DNA of 64,000 bases from positions 2,108,001 through 2,172,000 of the forward strand of contig CBIHNF010000001.1 in the NCBI GenBank assembly GCA_966211335.1, given 5' to 3'. The position numbers and the translations under genes are program-made. The notes beneath the pieces were generated by a model. That model was not told the DNA's origin and searched no databases. It worked only from the letters and a program-made list of their open reading frames with translations. Of this stretch, positions 1 through 11,097 are shown piece after piece (the first letter of the stretch is position 1; each line of letters starts with the position of its first letter). The stretch comes from JAPWJZ01 sp966211335 (GTDB taxonomy: Bacteria > Pseudomonadota > Alphaproteobacteria > Micavibrionales > UBA2020).

Positions 1-55
1 ATCCGACCGTTTTGCAGTCGGCGGCATTCATATCCGCTGTGGTGTCCATCGTCAT
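1..55 (-). CDS. Start of an unidentified protein (partial, runs off the window)
   Basis: An ATG at 55-53 on the minus strand is preceded by CGGAGTG, a plausible ribosome binding site 6 nt upstream. The frame stays open to the window edge, giving about 18 residues beginning MTMDTTADMN. It lies downstream of dnaE in the same direction. Too little is visible to name a family. An alternative start is the third codon (ATG at 49-47). Confidence 0.35.
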   Translation of the reverse strand, partial: MTMDTTADMNAADCKTVG

Positions 56-129
56 AAAATCACTCCGTTCAAATAAACAAATGAAAACGGATGTACTTTA
101 GACCGGCATATCTAGTTATGTCAATTAAA

Positions 130-3100
130 TTATACTTCCCGGATATCGCCGACACCGCCAATGGCGCGCAGCGCTTTTGGCGTCGTTTCGCTGATATTCC
201 AGCCGCCCGGCAGTTCGACGACGGCTTCGCGGCCCGCGCCCGCTGCGGCGATGAGCATTACCTTCACACGGCCCTGACCTGACTTGTCGAGTACCGCCTT
301 GATTTTCGCAATCGCATCCCGCTGGGAGACGTTTATGTTCAGCTGCCGGGTCACGCTTTGCACGGCTGCCGTCAGCGGTTCGATACTTTGCCCCAGGAAG
401 CGAAGTTCATCTTCGCCCTTCTTGTCGACGTCAACGGAAAGCAAAATCGGCGTCCCCGCCTCCAGCAACTCGCGGCTCGCGTTGAGAAGATCGGAAAAAA
501 CCATCATCTCGAAAACGCCATAGGGATCGGACACCTGCACAAAGGCGAAACGGTTGCCCTTTTGCGACGTGCGTTCCTGCTTGCGCACGACAATACCCGC
601 CATGCGCAGGCGCGTCGACGGGCTGGCGTTCAGGGCTTCCTGTACCTTGGATGACGGGATGACGCGCAACCGCTCGAGCTGGCTCGTCATGTTATCCAGC
701 GGGTGGGCGGAAAGATAAAAGCCGACCGCTTCAAATTCATGCCGCAGCTGTTCCAGAGGCTCCCACCTGTCAGCCTTCGTCAGCGCAGGTTCGGGCAAAG
801 CCGCGCCGCCACCGCCGCCAAACAGGCTTTCCTGCCCACTGGCTTTTTCTTCTGCATGGGCGGCAGCATAGCGCAGCAGCGTTTCGACCGAGGCCAGTAC
901 TTCCGCGCGATTGGGATTGAAGGAGTCAAATGCGCCGGAGGCGGCGAGAGATTCCATCTGACGCTTGTTCATCGCCTTGGTATCCAGCCTGCGGGCGACG
1001 TCGTAAAGGTCCTTGAACGGGCCCGACTTCTCGCGCTCGGCGATGATCGTCTTCATCGCTTCTTCTCCGACACCCTTCAGCGCGGCAAGCGCATAACGCA
1101 CGCCTTTTTTGCCATCCGGCAATGTTTCAACCGAGAAACGCGGCAGCGACTTGTTAATGTCCGGCGGCAGCAGCGTGATTTTCATGCGCACGACTTCCTG
1201 GCGCAGCATGGCCAGCTTGTCGGTGTTGCCCATATCCTGCGTCATGGTCGCCGCCATAAATTCGACAGGATAATGCGACTTTAAATAAGCGGTCTGAAAG
1301 GCGATGTGCGCGTAGACGGCGGAGTGCGCCTTGTTGAAACCGTAGTCAGCGAACTTGGCGATCTGGTCGAAAATACTGCTCGCCATATCGTTGCTGATAT
1401 TATGCGTCTTGGCGCAGCCGTCGACGAAAATGGCACGCTGCGCGTCCATCTCCGCCTTGATCTTTTTACCCATAGCGCGGCGCAGCAGGTCGGCGCCGCC
1501 GAGTGTATAGCCCGCCAGCACCTGCGCTGCCGCCATGACCTGTTCCTGATAGATCATGACGCCGTAGGTATCTTTTAGCACCGGCTCCAGCAGCGGGTGC
1601 ATATATTCGATTTCTTCCTTGCCGGAAAGGTTCGCAATGTACTTCGGAATATTCTCCATCGGGCCCGGCCGGAACAGGGCGACGATAGCGATGATTTCCT
1701 CGAAGTTGTGCACGTTCATCTGGCGGCACAAATCGCGCATGCCCGCGCTCTCGAGCTGGAAGACGGCAGAGCAATCGCCTTTCGCGAGGCCCTCATAAGT
1801 CTTCTTGTCGTCCAGCGGGAATTTTAAGGGGTCGAGAATTTCACCCGTTGTCTCGCGGATAAGGCGCAGCGCGTCCTTGATGACGGTGAGCGTTTTAAGG
1901 CCGAGGAAGTCGAACTTGACAAGGCCCGCTTTTTCGACGTCCTTCATGTTGAACTGCGTCGCCGCGATATCGGAACCCGGATCGCGGTACAGCGGCACAA
2001 TTTCGTCCAGCGGCTTGTCACCGATGACGACGCCGGCGGCGTGGGTCGAAGCGTGGCGGTACAGCCCTTCCAGCTTCAATGCGATATCGATGAGCTTGCG
2101 TACCTGTTCATCGGTATCGCGGGCTTCCTGCAGCAGCGGCTCTGATTCAAGCGCATCTTCAAGACTAATGGGGTTGGCGGGGTTTTGCGGCACCAGCTTC
2201 GCAACTTTATCCACCTGCCCGTAGGGCATCTGCAGCACGCGGCCAACGTCGCGTACCACGGCGCGGGCCTGCAGCTTACCGAAGGTGATAATCTGCGCCA
2301 CGCTGTCGCGGCCATATTTATCGCGCACGTAGTTGATGACCTCGCCACGGCGTTCCTGGCAGAAGTCCACGTCAAAGTCGGGCATGGAAACACGTTCGGG
2401 GTTCAGGAAGCGCTCGAACAGCAGCTGCATTTCGATGGGGTCCAAGTCGGTAATCTTGGTTGCCCAGGCGACGACGGAACCCGCACCCGAGCCCCTGCCC
2501 GGCCCCACCGGGATATCATGGTCTTTCGCCCATTGGATAAAGTCCGAAACGATGAGGAAGTAGCCGGCAAAACCCATTTTGATCAGGACGTCGAGTTCGT
2601 AATCCATGCGCGCAAAGTAAGTTTTGCGTGTTTCTTCACGCTTTGCGGCGTCCCAGTCCGGTTTGAAAACGTAATTCTCCAGCCGCCAGTTGAGGCCGTG
2701 CGTGGTTAAATCGCGCAAATAGTCAGGCTCGGTCTTGCCGTCCGCGGTTTCGAAGCGCGGCAGCATGGGCTTTACTTCCTTCAGCATGAAGGAGCAGCGC
2801 TTGGCAATTTGCACGGAATTTTCGACGGCTTCCGGCAGGTCTTTGAACAGCTCCACCATCTGGTCGGCGGATTTGAAATAATGCTCCGGCGTTGCCTTGC
2901 GGCGGTTGCCGTCCTGCACGAAAGCGCGGTCATCGATGCAGAGGAAGGCGTCATGCGCCTCGTACATATCGGGGTCGGCGAAGAATACGTTATTGGTGGC
3001 GACGATGGGAATGTTAAATTTATAAGCGAAATCGAGCAACGGATCCTCGATCGTCACTTCATCCACCGTGCCGTGGCGCTCCAGTTCGATATACAAACGG

Positions 3101-3621
3101 TCGCCGAAGGTCTTGTGCAGCTGGAGAAGAATTTTTTCGGCTTCATGCACGCGGGAGTCGAGCAGCAGGCGCCCGACCGTGCCCTTGGTGCCCGCCGTCA
3201 GCGCGATCAGCCCTGCATTATACGTTTCGAGGTCCTGCCAGGTGATACTGGGTTTTTCGGTATGCTCCAGCGGTTGCAGGAAGGTCTTGCTGGTGAGCTT
3301 CATCAAGTTTTTATAACCCTGCTCGTTCTGCACCAGCACGACGATCTGGTCGGGCATTTCGGATTTTTTGTTTTTTTGCTCGGTCTGGTCCGGCCGTTCG
3401 ATCCACAATTGGCACCCGATGATAGGCTGCAGGCCGTCTTTCGCCGCACTGATGGAAAATTCGAGCGCGCCGAAAAGGTTGCCGGTATCCGTCACGGCAA
3501 TCGCAGGCATGCCAAGGCGCTTTGCCAGCGGCACGAGGTCTTTCAGCTTGATCGCGCCCTCCGCCAGCGAATAAGCGGAATGGACCCGGAGATGGATAAA
3601 CTGCGGAGCGTTGTCTGCCAT
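130..3621 (-). CDS. dnaE: DNA polymerase III alpha subunit
   Basis: Replicative DNA polymerase catalytic subunit of 1163 aa, almost exactly the usual DnaE length. The N-terminal PHP domain opens with HLRVHSAYS (residues 10-18). The polymerase core carries the catalytic acidic motif PDFDVDF (414-420), preceded by the GPGRGSGAGS loop (373-382). Helix-hairpin-helix and OB-fold regions follow towards the C-terminus (the stretch starting MAGIVVRKQER). The ATG at 3621 is the natural start because it gives the expected short MADNAPQF lead-in before the PHP motif. It stands last in the proS-lolC-lolD-dnaE order common in Alphaproteobacteria, but here a separate plus-strand gene (3773-4417) splits lolD from dnaE. 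Confidence 0.97.
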   Translation of the reverse strand: MADNAPQFIHLRVHSAYSLAEGAIKLKDLVPLAKRLGMPAIAVTDTGNLFGALEFSISAAKDGLQPIIGCQLWIERPDQTEQKNKKSEMPDQIVVLVQNEQGYKNLMKLTSKTFLQPLEHTEKPSITWQDLETYNAGLIALTAGTKGTVGRLLLDSRVHEAEKILLQLHKTFGDRLYIELERHGTVDEVTIEDPLLDFAYKFNIPIVATNNVFFADPDMYEAHDAFLCIDDRAFVQDGNRRKATPEHYFKSADQMVELFKDLPEAVENSVQIAKRCSFMLKEVKPMLPRFETADGKTEPDYLRDLTTHGLNWRLENYVFKPDWDAAKREETRKTYFARMDYELDVLIKMGFAGYFLIVSDFIQWAKDHDIPVGPGRGSGAGSVVAWATKITDLDPIEMQLLFERFLNPERVSMPDFDVDFCQERRGEVINYVRDKYGRDSVAQIITFGKLQARAVVRDVGRVLQMPYGQVDKVAKLVPQNPANPISLEDALESEPLLQEARDTDEQVRKLIDIALKLEGLYRHASTHAAGVVIGDKPLDEIVPLYRDPGSDIAATQFNMKDVEKAGLVKFDFLGLKTLTVIKDALRLIRETTGEILDPLKFPLDDKKTYEGLAKGDCSAVFQLESAGMRDLCRQMNVHNFEEIIAIVALFRPGPMENIPKYIANLSGKEEIEYMHPLLEPVLKDTYGVMIYQEQVMAAAQVLAGYTLGGADLLRRAMGKKIKAEMDAQRAIFVDGCAKTHNISNDMASSIFDQIAKFADYGFNKAHSAVYAHIAFQTAYLKSHYPVEFMAATMTQDMGNTDKLAMLRQEVVRMKITLLPPDINKSLPRFSVETLPDGKKGVRYALAALKGVGEEAMKTIIAEREKSGPFKDLYDVARRLDTKAMNKRQMESLAASGAFDSFNPNRAEVLASVETLLRYAAAHAEEKASGQESLFGGGGGAALPEPALTKADRWEPLEQLRHEFEAVGFYLSAHPLDNMTSQLERLRVIPSSKVQEALNASPSTRLRMAGIVVRKQERTSQKGNRFAFVQVSDPYGVFEMMVFSDLLNASRELLEAGTPILLSVDVDKKGEDELRFLGQSIEPLTAAVQSVTRQLNINVSQRDAIAKIKAVLDKSGQGRVKVMLIAAAGAGREAVVELPGGWNISETTPKALRAIGGVGDIREV

Positions 3622-3772
3622 GATGCCTTCAATTACAGCCTTAAAATGGGACTAAAGGTGTTGAATTTCAACAGGTTTTTCCTCAATATCGGTTTCTTGA
3701 CATAACGCAACACCTCCCATAAGATGGCAGCATTGCAGCAGCAAATAGCACTCAATTGAATCAACTGGTTAG

Positions 3773-4417
3773 ATGATGGCGACTTCTTATTCCGATCTTC
3801 CTGAAGACGCCACGCCAAACCCGAAGCGCCCCGCCGCGCCCGATGTTTTGAAGGATACATCGGTTGCCAGCCTCGCCCGGGTATTCAACAGCCTGAAAGA
3901 ACAGGCGACTGTTTTGCGCGAACCGCTGCGCCCCGCGCTCGTCAAAATCTCTGAAATCGTTTCGAAATTTCAGGCCGCAGGCTTGGATAGCATCGGTTTT
4001 GAAATCGCGACTTTTGACCAGATGCGGGATTACAACCTGATGCATCAGGGCAAAGCGACAGACGCGACCTACGGCATTCTGAGCATGTACAACGCGCGGT
4101 ATCTGGTGCGGATTTACCCGGAAGCGAAAATCGACTGCTACAGCAGGAACATCAACAAGCCCGGCGATGTACAGTATCCCGACCTTGAGAGCTTCTGGTT
4201 TCAGGCAGATAAAAGCGGCACAAAAATCGACCGCAGCGAGCCGAAATTCATGCCGTTTGACTTGAAAGACCAAGACGAAGTTCTGGGCTTTATGTCGGCA
4301 ATTGCACAGATAGGCGCAAAACTGGCGGCACAGGAAGAACTCCGTTCTTACGATGTGCCGGCAAAGGGCGGCGACAATATGCCCAAAGCAAAGGCACTGC
4401 ACGCGCCAAAAAATTAA
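3773..4417 (+). CDS. Hypothetical cytoplasmic protein
   Basis: I do not recognise this 214-aa protein. It has no signal peptide or membrane segment. It contains a helical stretch (about residues 30-70) and a mixed region with LSMYNARYLVRIYPEAK, ending in a Lys/Pro-rich tail. It starts ATGATG, so the second ATG at 3776 is equally possible. It is transcribed divergently from dnaE across a 150-bp gap and converges on lolD with a 4-nt overlap of the two 3' ends. It interrupts the usual lolD-dnaE neighbourhood on the opposite strand, which suggests a later insertion. Function unknown. Confidence 0.65.
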   Translation: MMATSYSDLPEDATPNPKRPAAPDVLKDTSVASLARVFNSLKEQATVLREPLRPALVKISEIVSKFQAAGLDSIGFEIATFDQMRDYNLMHQGKATDATYGILSMYNARYLVRIYPEAKIDCYSRNINKPGDVQYPDLESFWFQADKSGTKIDRSEPKFMPFDLKDQDEVLGFMSAIAQIGAKLAAQEELRSYDVPAKGGDNMPKAKALHAPKN

Positions 4418-5082
4418 ACCAGCCCGTCTTTCAGCTGCAGCACCCGATCCATACGGCCCGCGAGTTCGACGTTATGCGTCACGATCAGCGCGCCGATCTG
4501 GAATTTGCGGATGGTGTCCATCATCATTTTGAAAACGTCTTCCGCTGTACGGGGGTCAAGGTTGCCAGTAGGCTCATCCGCCAGCAGTAACGCCGGTTTG
4601 TTGACGAGGCCGCGAGCAATAGCAACGCGCTGTTGTTCGCCGCCGGAAAGCTGGGACGGGAAATGCTCGGCGCGCAACGACAGGCCGACGCTTTGCAGCA
4701 GCTCCGCCGCCCTTGCCTTCGCTTTCGCTTTGGGCACCCCTGCCACATGTTGCGGCAACATCAGGTTTTCAAAAGCGGTAAAGTCGGAAAGCAGGTTGTG
4801 GAACTGGTAAACAAAGCCGATCTGCGTGCGACGCAACTCCGTGCGATAGGCATCCGCCGTGCTTTCAACGCGAATGCCGTTGATAATCACATCACCGCTG
4901 GAGGGATTTTCAAGTAATCCCGCAATCTGCAGCAGCGTCGTCTTGCCGGAGCCGCTGGGGCCGAGCAGCGCAACGACTTCGCCGCGCGCGATGGACATAT
5001 TGACGCCGCGCAAAATTTCCAGCTTTTCACCGCCCTGCTCGAAGCTGCGGCGGATATTTTTGAGTTCTAATACATTACTCAC
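4414..5082 (-). CDS. lolD: Lipoprotein-releasing ABC transporter ATP-binding protein LolD
   Basis: ATPase of the LolCDE complex, which extracts lipoproteins from the inner membrane for transfer to LolA. The 222-aa product has Walker A GPSGSGKTT, signature LSGGEQQRVAIARG and Walker B ALLLADEPTGNLD, followed by the switch histidine (VTHN). The best start is the GTG at 5082, giving MSNVLELKNI, which is where LolD proteins begin. A longer frame to 5145 exists but its extra residues lie inside lolC. The GTG start overlaps the end of lolC by 8 nt, pointing to translational coupling. It is the last gene of the long nuo-birA-rnj-proS-lol run and has no terminator before the convergent gene. Confidence 0.93.
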   Translation of the reverse strand: MSNVLELKNIRRSFEQGGEKLEILRGVNMSIARGEVVALLGPSGSGKTTLLQIAGLLENPSSGDVIINGIRVESTADAYRTELRRTQIGFVYQFHNLLSDFTAFENLMLPQHVAGVPKAKAKARAAELLQSVGLSLRAEHFPSQLSGGEQQRVAIARGLVNKPALLLADEPTGNLDPRTAEDVFKMMMDTIRKFQIGALIVTHNVELAGRMDRVLQLKDGLV

Positions 5083-6321
5083 GGCGCAGCGCCTCCACCG
5101 GGTCAAGCTTGGCAGCGCGCCAGGCGGGGTAAATCGTCGCGGCAAAGGCGAGGACGAGCGACATGACGGTAATCAGAATGACTTCGCCCGGCTCAACCTT
5201 GGCGGGCAGCTTCGACAGGAAATAGATTTCCGCCGGAAACAGTTTAGAGCCGGTCAGCGTTTGTAGCCACTGCCGGATGCTTTCGATATTAACGGCAAAA
5301 GCAGTGCCAAGCGCAGCGCCTGCCAGCGTGCCGAAAATGCCAATACTGGCACCCGTGTAGAAGAAGATGCGAACTATCATGCCGCGCGAGGCACCCATGG
5401 TGCGCAGGATGGCGATATCCCTCCCCTTGTCCTTCACCAGCATGATAAGGCTGGAGATGATATTGAAGGACGCGACGAGGATAATCAGCGTCAAGATCAG
5501 GAACATCACGTTGCGCTCCACATCAAGCGCGGAAGCAAGGCTGGCGTTGCTGTTCTGCCAGTCGGCGACAGAATATTCCCCTTGCAGGTCAGCGACAATC
5601 GCGGCTTCCGTGCGCGCAAACTGTGCGGCATCCGGCGTCATGACCTCAATAGCGCTGACGCCTTCGCCAGTATCAAAAAATGCCTGCGCGATGGACATCG
5701 GCACATAAACAAAGCCGTTGTTGAATTCATACATGCCAACGTCAAATATGGAACCGACGATAAAGGTTTTCGATTTCGGCATACAACCGAAGGGGGTCGA
5801 TTTGCAGGTTGGCGCGACGAGGGAAACCTTATCGCCGACATCCAGATGCAGCCGGTCCGCCATGCTGGTGCCGATCGCGACTTTTTCATCACCGAAATAA
5901 TCCGTATCGGAAATCTTGCGCTTGATACCGGTCGACAGGATAGGCTTTTTGTAGAAATCGCCAGGGCGCAGGCCGCGGACGACCACGCCGGTTGCGCCGC
6001 TGTCATTGCGCAGCAACGCCTGCCCTTCAATGGTCGGCACCGCGCTGGCGACGCCGTCAATTTTGTTCAACCGCTCGATCAGCGCGTCATACGGATAAAT
6101 CGGCCCGATCCGGCTATACACATTGATGTGCCCGTTAAGGCCGAGAATACGCCCGATTAGCTCATCCCGGAAACCGTTCATGACCGACATCACGATGATC
6201 AGCGTCGCAACGCCAAGTAGGATGCCGAGGAATGAAAACACCGCGATAACGGAAATAAATCCTTCTTTCCGCTTGGAGCGCAGATAGCGCCCCGCCACCA
6301 TTTTTTCAAATGCAAAAGACA

Positions 6322-6322
<1 letters not shown>
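5075..6322 (-). CDS. lolC: Lipoprotein-releasing ABC transporter permease LolC/LolE
   Basis: Inner-membrane permease of the Lol exporter, 415 aa. It has the family's layout: one N-terminal membrane helix (VIAVFSFLGILLGVATLI), a large periplasmic domain (about residues 50-260) and three C-terminal helices (FtsX domain) ending in the ATIYPAWRAAKLDPVEALR coupling region. The opening FEKMVAGRYLRSKRKEGF is typical of LolC/E. Many Alphaproteobacteria encode one permease that acts as a homodimer, and only one is present here. Its ATG overlaps the proS stop by one base (TGATG), so it is translated from the same message. Confidence 0.93.
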
Positions 6323-7797
<1,475 letters not shown>

Positions 7798-7862
7798 GGG
7801 ATATCCCTTGTTAGTCATCGTTTAACCTGCCCAAAATTAGCGAAGCGGGCAGAAATAAGCAA

Positions 7863-8414
7863 TCATTGATTATGTTTATCGCCGTCCGCCGCCGGCGCTT
7901 GCGAATTCAGGATGTTATCGGGCGTGTGCAGGATATTTGGCGGCGTTTGTAAAATATTGTCGGGCGTATGCAAAATTTCTTTGGGCTCCTGCTCCGTTGC
8001 TTTATCCGCTGGCGCCGTCCGGCACAGGTAGCGCAGGCGCGCCAAGGCATCACCCTCCACCGGCTGGCCGTTGAAATCCATGTCGCCGGTTTTGGTATCA
8101 AGCTCTATCGTGCCGATATTGGTAAGGTTCTGGCCGGCGGGGACAGGAATGCCGGCATATTGGGCCACATCAACGTCGATGCCGAAACGGATAACACGCG
8201 GCACTTTAACGGCGGAGCGCGAAATATCGGCAGGCGCGACGGGATTTCCCTGCACATCTTTCCCTGCTTTATAATCCGCGCCGCCTTGCGCGGGCGGCAC
8301 ATATTCCGCCAACTGGCGGCATGTGGCAGGGTCGATAGCGGGCGGCTGTTTATCTTCCGCCAGTGCAGAATGCGCAACGAGGAGAAATGCGGCGGCGATG
8401 AGCGCATATTTCAT
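7863..8414 (-). CDS. Exported hypothetical protein with a heptapeptide repeat tail
   Basis: A 183-aa protein with a clear signal peptide (MKYALIAAAFLLVAHSALA) and a predicted periplasmic body with two Cys (ATCRQ and YLCRT). I do not recognise the body; the stretch IELDTKTGDMDFNGQPV suggests a small beta fold. The C-terminus carries three 7-residue repeats, HTPDNIL, QTPPNIL, HTPDNIL, then a hydrophilic end. The ATG at 8414 is preferred over the adjacent GTG at 8417; it overlaps the stop of the upstream gene by one base. It sits between the DUF1467 gene and proS in the same operon. Confidence 0.7.
   Translation of the reverse strand: MKYALIAAAFLLVAHSALAEDKQPPAIDPATCRQLAEYVPPAQGGADYKAGKDVQGNPVAPADISRSAVKVPRVIRFGIDVDVAQYAGIPVPAGQNLTNIGTIELDTKTGDMDFNGQPVEGDALARLRYLCRTAPADKATEQEPKEILHTPDNILQTPPNILHTPDNILNSQAPAADGDKHNQ
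7908..7976 (-). repeat. In-gene tandem 21-bp repeat encoding [HQ]TP[DP]NIL
   Basis: Three contiguous 21-bp units (7908-7928, 7929-7949, 7950-7970) plus a partial unit encode the heptads HTPDNIL, QTPPNIL, HTPDNIL after an initial IL. The units differ at several bases, so the repeat is old or under selection at the protein level. Confidence 0.75.
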
Positions 8415-8668
8415 CACTGTATCGCCTCCCGGAACCAGCTGCCCCAGGTAATAACGCCGGTATCGACCAAAATCCAGATGACGGCGACAATGGCAAGCGA
8501 CAGAAAGGTATTGATGATGACCTTCTTTTTCAAATCCGGATGTTTCGGTGCGCCGGCGTCAAAACCTTTGCCCGTTTCCTCGTGCCTTTCAACGCCGAAC
8601 GGCAGCACGGCGAAAATCATCGTCCACCAGACGAGCAGGAAAATAAAGAAGGCGTTGAGAATACCCAT
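8414..8668 (-). CDS. DUF1467 family small membrane protein
   Basis: An 84-aa inner-membrane protein with two membrane helices, one at the N-terminus (NAFFIFLLVWWTMIFAVLPFGV) and one near the C-terminus (INTFLSLAIVAVIWILVDTGVI). The sequence FAVLPFGVE and the short cytoplasmic link ending in KKK match the DUF1467 family, which in Alphaproteobacteria regularly sits between rnj and proS. It starts 4 nt after the rnj stop. The role of the family is not established. Confidence 0.88.
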   Translation of the reverse strand: MGILNAFFIFLLVWWTMIFAVLPFGVERHEETGKGFDAGAPKHPDLKKKVIINTFLSLAIVAVIWILVDTGVITWGSWFREAIQ

Positions 8669-8671
8669 GAC

Positions 8672-10354
8672 TTAAACCCTGATCAGATGGACGCGGGTTT
8701 GCGGCTTGCGGTCGAAACGGTCGTTGAAGAAGCGGCGGGCGGTGACGCGCACCAGCTCCGACAACGCGCCATCATCCACCCGCTCCGCTTTCGGCATATT
8801 GCGCATCTTCTCGGAAATTTCCTTGATGACATCGCGGATATACTCGGAATCAAGCTCGCTGTTTTCATCCAGCAGTCCCATGGCGGTGACTTTCGGCGGC
8901 GCGATCAGCGTGCCCTGGTCGTCGACGACGACAGTAATGACGACGCTGCCATTGTGCATGATGCGGCGGCGGGTCAAAATGGCTTCGTGGTCAATGGCGA
9001 CGATACGCTTGCCTTCGATCGCGAGAATGCCGCTCTTTACTTCGCCCACCGGACGCGCACCATCCCTGAACAATTCAATAACAATGCCGTTGTGTGGAAT
9101 AATCGTCTGCTCAACGCCGCAGTCTTTCGCGAGTGTCGCGTGCTTTTCCAGCTGCATCTGCTCGCCGTGCACGGGAATGGCGACTTTCGGGCGCAACCAA
9201 CTGTAAAGCTCTTTCAATTCCTCGCGGTATGGATGGCCCGAAACGTGGATGGCCGCATCGCGGTCGGTGACGACGTTGACACCCATGGAAAGGAAGCGGT
9301 TCTTGATGCGGTCAATCGCGCGCTCGTTGCCAGGAATGGCGCGTGAGGACAGGATAACGACATCGCCCTCGCGCATGCGCAGCGCCGGATGTTCGTTGTT
9401 CGAGATACGGGACAGTGCAGCGCGCGGCTCGCCCTGCGAACCGGTGCAGACGTAAATCACGTCTTCCGCTTCCAGCATATCGGCGTCGTCGTCGGAAATG
9501 AACGGCGGCATGCCTTTCAGGTAGCCGGTTTTGCGGGCGGCATCATCAATACTATGCAGGGAGCGGCCGACGAGACAGACCTGCCGTTTGTTGGCCCGCG
9601 CCGCCTCATAAATACTGACAAGGCGGGCAACGTTGGTGGAGAAGCAGGAAATGGCGATCTGGCCTGTCTTGAATTCGCTGAACAGCTCGGTCAGGTTCTT
9701 CAGCACCATGCGCTCGGAACCGGAGTGGCCGGGAACCATGGAATTGGTTGAGTCGCCAATCACCGCAAGAACGCCGGCATCGCCAAGCTTGCGGAGAGCC
9801 GCTTCATCGGTGAGGTCACCCATAACGGGGTCTTTATCAATTTTCCAGTCGCCGGTGTGCAGCAGCGTGCCAATATCCTTGACAGTAATCGCCAGCGCAT
9901 TCGCTTCCGGAATGGAGTGTGCCATGCGGATGAAGTTGATGGCGAAGGGGCCAAGGTTGACGGTGTCGTCGCGCGGCACTTCAATCAGCCGCGCTTCATT
10001 TCCCCACTGCATTTCGTCCAGATCCTGCCGGATGCGCTCGGCCGTAAAACGCGTAGCATACAGCGGCGCACGCAGGCGCGGCCACAGATGTTCTATCGCG
10101 CCGATATGGTCTTCATGACCGTGCGTGAAAATAATGCCAAGCAGCTTGTCGCCCAGCTCCTGCGCGAAGGTCGGGTCGGGCAGCAGAATATCAACGCCGG
10201 GCATGGTTTCATCGGCAAAACCCATGCCGCAGTCGATCATGATCCACTTGTCTTTGTGGCCATAAAGCGTCATGTTGGCGCCGAAGATTCCGGCGCCGCC
10301 GAGCGGAACCATATAAATGGCGTCCGCTTCCATTTTAAAATCGAGTTTTGCCAT
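8672..10354 (-). CDS. rnj: Ribonuclease J
   Basis: Metallo-beta-lactamase/beta-CASP exo- and endoribonuclease of 560 aa that processes and degrades RNA. The zinc site is seen in FTHGHEDHIGAIEHL (HxHxDH), the later HTGDW and the beta-CASP region SGHPYREELKELYSWLRPKVAIPVHGE. The C-terminal dimerisation part ends QTRVHLIRV. Length is typical for the family. Its ATG overlaps the birA stop by one base. The nuoN-birA-rnj order is standard in Alphaproteobacteria. Confidence 0.95.
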   Translation of the reverse strand: MAKLDFKMEADAIYMVPLGGAGIFGANMTLYGHKDKWIMIDCGMGFADETMPGVDILLPDPTFAQELGDKLLGIIFTHGHEDHIGAIEHLWPRLRAPLYATRFTAERIRQDLDEMQWGNEARLIEVPRDDTVNLGPFAINFIRMAHSIPEANALAITVKDIGTLLHTGDWKIDKDPVMGDLTDEAALRKLGDAGVLAVIGDSTNSMVPGHSGSERMVLKNLTELFSEFKTGQIAISCFSTNVARLVSIYEAARANKRQVCLVGRSLHSIDDAARKTGYLKGMPPFISDDDADMLEAEDVIYVCTGSQGEPRAALSRISNNEHPALRMREGDVVILSSRAIPGNERAIDRIKNRFLSMGVNVVTDRDAAIHVSGHPYREELKELYSWLRPKVAIPVHGEQMQLEKHATLAKDCGVEQTIIPHNGIVIELFRDGARPVGEVKSGILAIEGKRIVAIDHEAILTRRRIMHNGSVVITVVVDDQGTLIAPPKVTAMGLLDENSELDSEYIRDVIKEISEKMRNMPKAERVDDGALSELVRVTARRFFNDRFDRKPQTRVHLIRV

Positions 10355-11097
10355 TATCCTAAAAATACCTCTCCGGACGAAATGCTCTTCTGGCTGCCGT
10401 CCGGCAATAAAAGTTGCAAGGCGCCTTGCGCGTCAAGACCGGTGAAGGTGCCGGTCAAAGTCTGTTTTGGCAGGCGCACGTTGATCGTTGATCCGACATT
10501 TCTGCTATAGCCGAGCCATTCCGTCCGCACCGGCTCGAAGCCGGATTTCTGCCAAACGTCATGAAGTGATTTAAGCCGCGCGGCGAGGATTTCCAGCACC
10601 TCACCCGCCTGACGCTGCTTTCCGCCGAGTTCCGCAAGGCTGATGGCGCCTTCCGGCGAACCCGCAATATTCACGCCGATGCCGATGACGACCCATTCAA
10701 CCGGCTTGTCGCCGTTGATTTCGCTTTCCAGCAAAATGCCGGCGGCTTTGCGGTCATTCAGCAGAACGTCATTCGGCCACTTGAGATTAATTTGTACGGT
10801 AATGGGCAGCAATTCGCGGAATGTCTCCGCAAGCGCGACAGCCGCCATGAAAGACAGCTGTCCCGTAAGTGCCGCAGCTATATCCGGACGCAGAATGAGG
10901 CTCATATAAAGGTTGCCGGGCACGGAGGTCCAGCTATTGCCCTGACGCCCTTTCCCGGCCGTCTGCTCATGCGTCCAGACGATGGTGCCGGCGGGATAGC
11001 CGCTTTTGGCAAGCAGGCGGGCATGGTCGTTCGTGCTGCCCACAGTCTGCAATTCGATCAGACTGAAACCCGCAGGCAGCTGGGGCGTGTAAGTCAT
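10354..11097 (-). CDS. birA: Biotin-[acetyl-CoA carboxylase] ligase
   Basis: Attaches biotin to the carrier domain of acetyl-CoA carboxylase. The 247-aa protein has the biotin-binding loop HEQTAGKGRQGNSW, the catalytic KWPNDVLLNDRKAAGILLE segment and the small C-terminal domain near LTGTFTGLDAQGAL. It lacks an N-terminal helix-turn-helix, so it should be ligase only and not a repressor. The start overlaps the nuoN stop by 4 nt (ATGA), indicating it is translated from the nuo message. Confidence 0.94.
   Translation of the reverse strand: MTYTPQLPAGFSLIELQTVGSTNDHARLLAKSGYPAGTIVWTHEQTAGKGRQGNSWTSVPGNLYMSLILRPDIAAALTGQLSFMAAVALAETFRELLPITVQINLKWPNDVLLNDRKAAGILLESEINGDKPVEWVVIGIGVNIAGSPEGAISLAELGGKQRQAGEVLEILAARLKSLHDVWQKSGFEPVRTEWLGYSRNVGSTINVRLPKQTLTGTFTGLDAQGALQLLLPDGSQKSISSGEVFLG

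Noticed and set aside
3633..3860. Minus-strand frame upstream of dnaE
   Set aside because: It overlaps the start of the 214-aa plus-strand gene, has no binding site and no family-like sequence.
7908..7976. CRISPR-like array
   Set aside because: The 21-bp units are contiguous with no spacers and lie in a coding frame.
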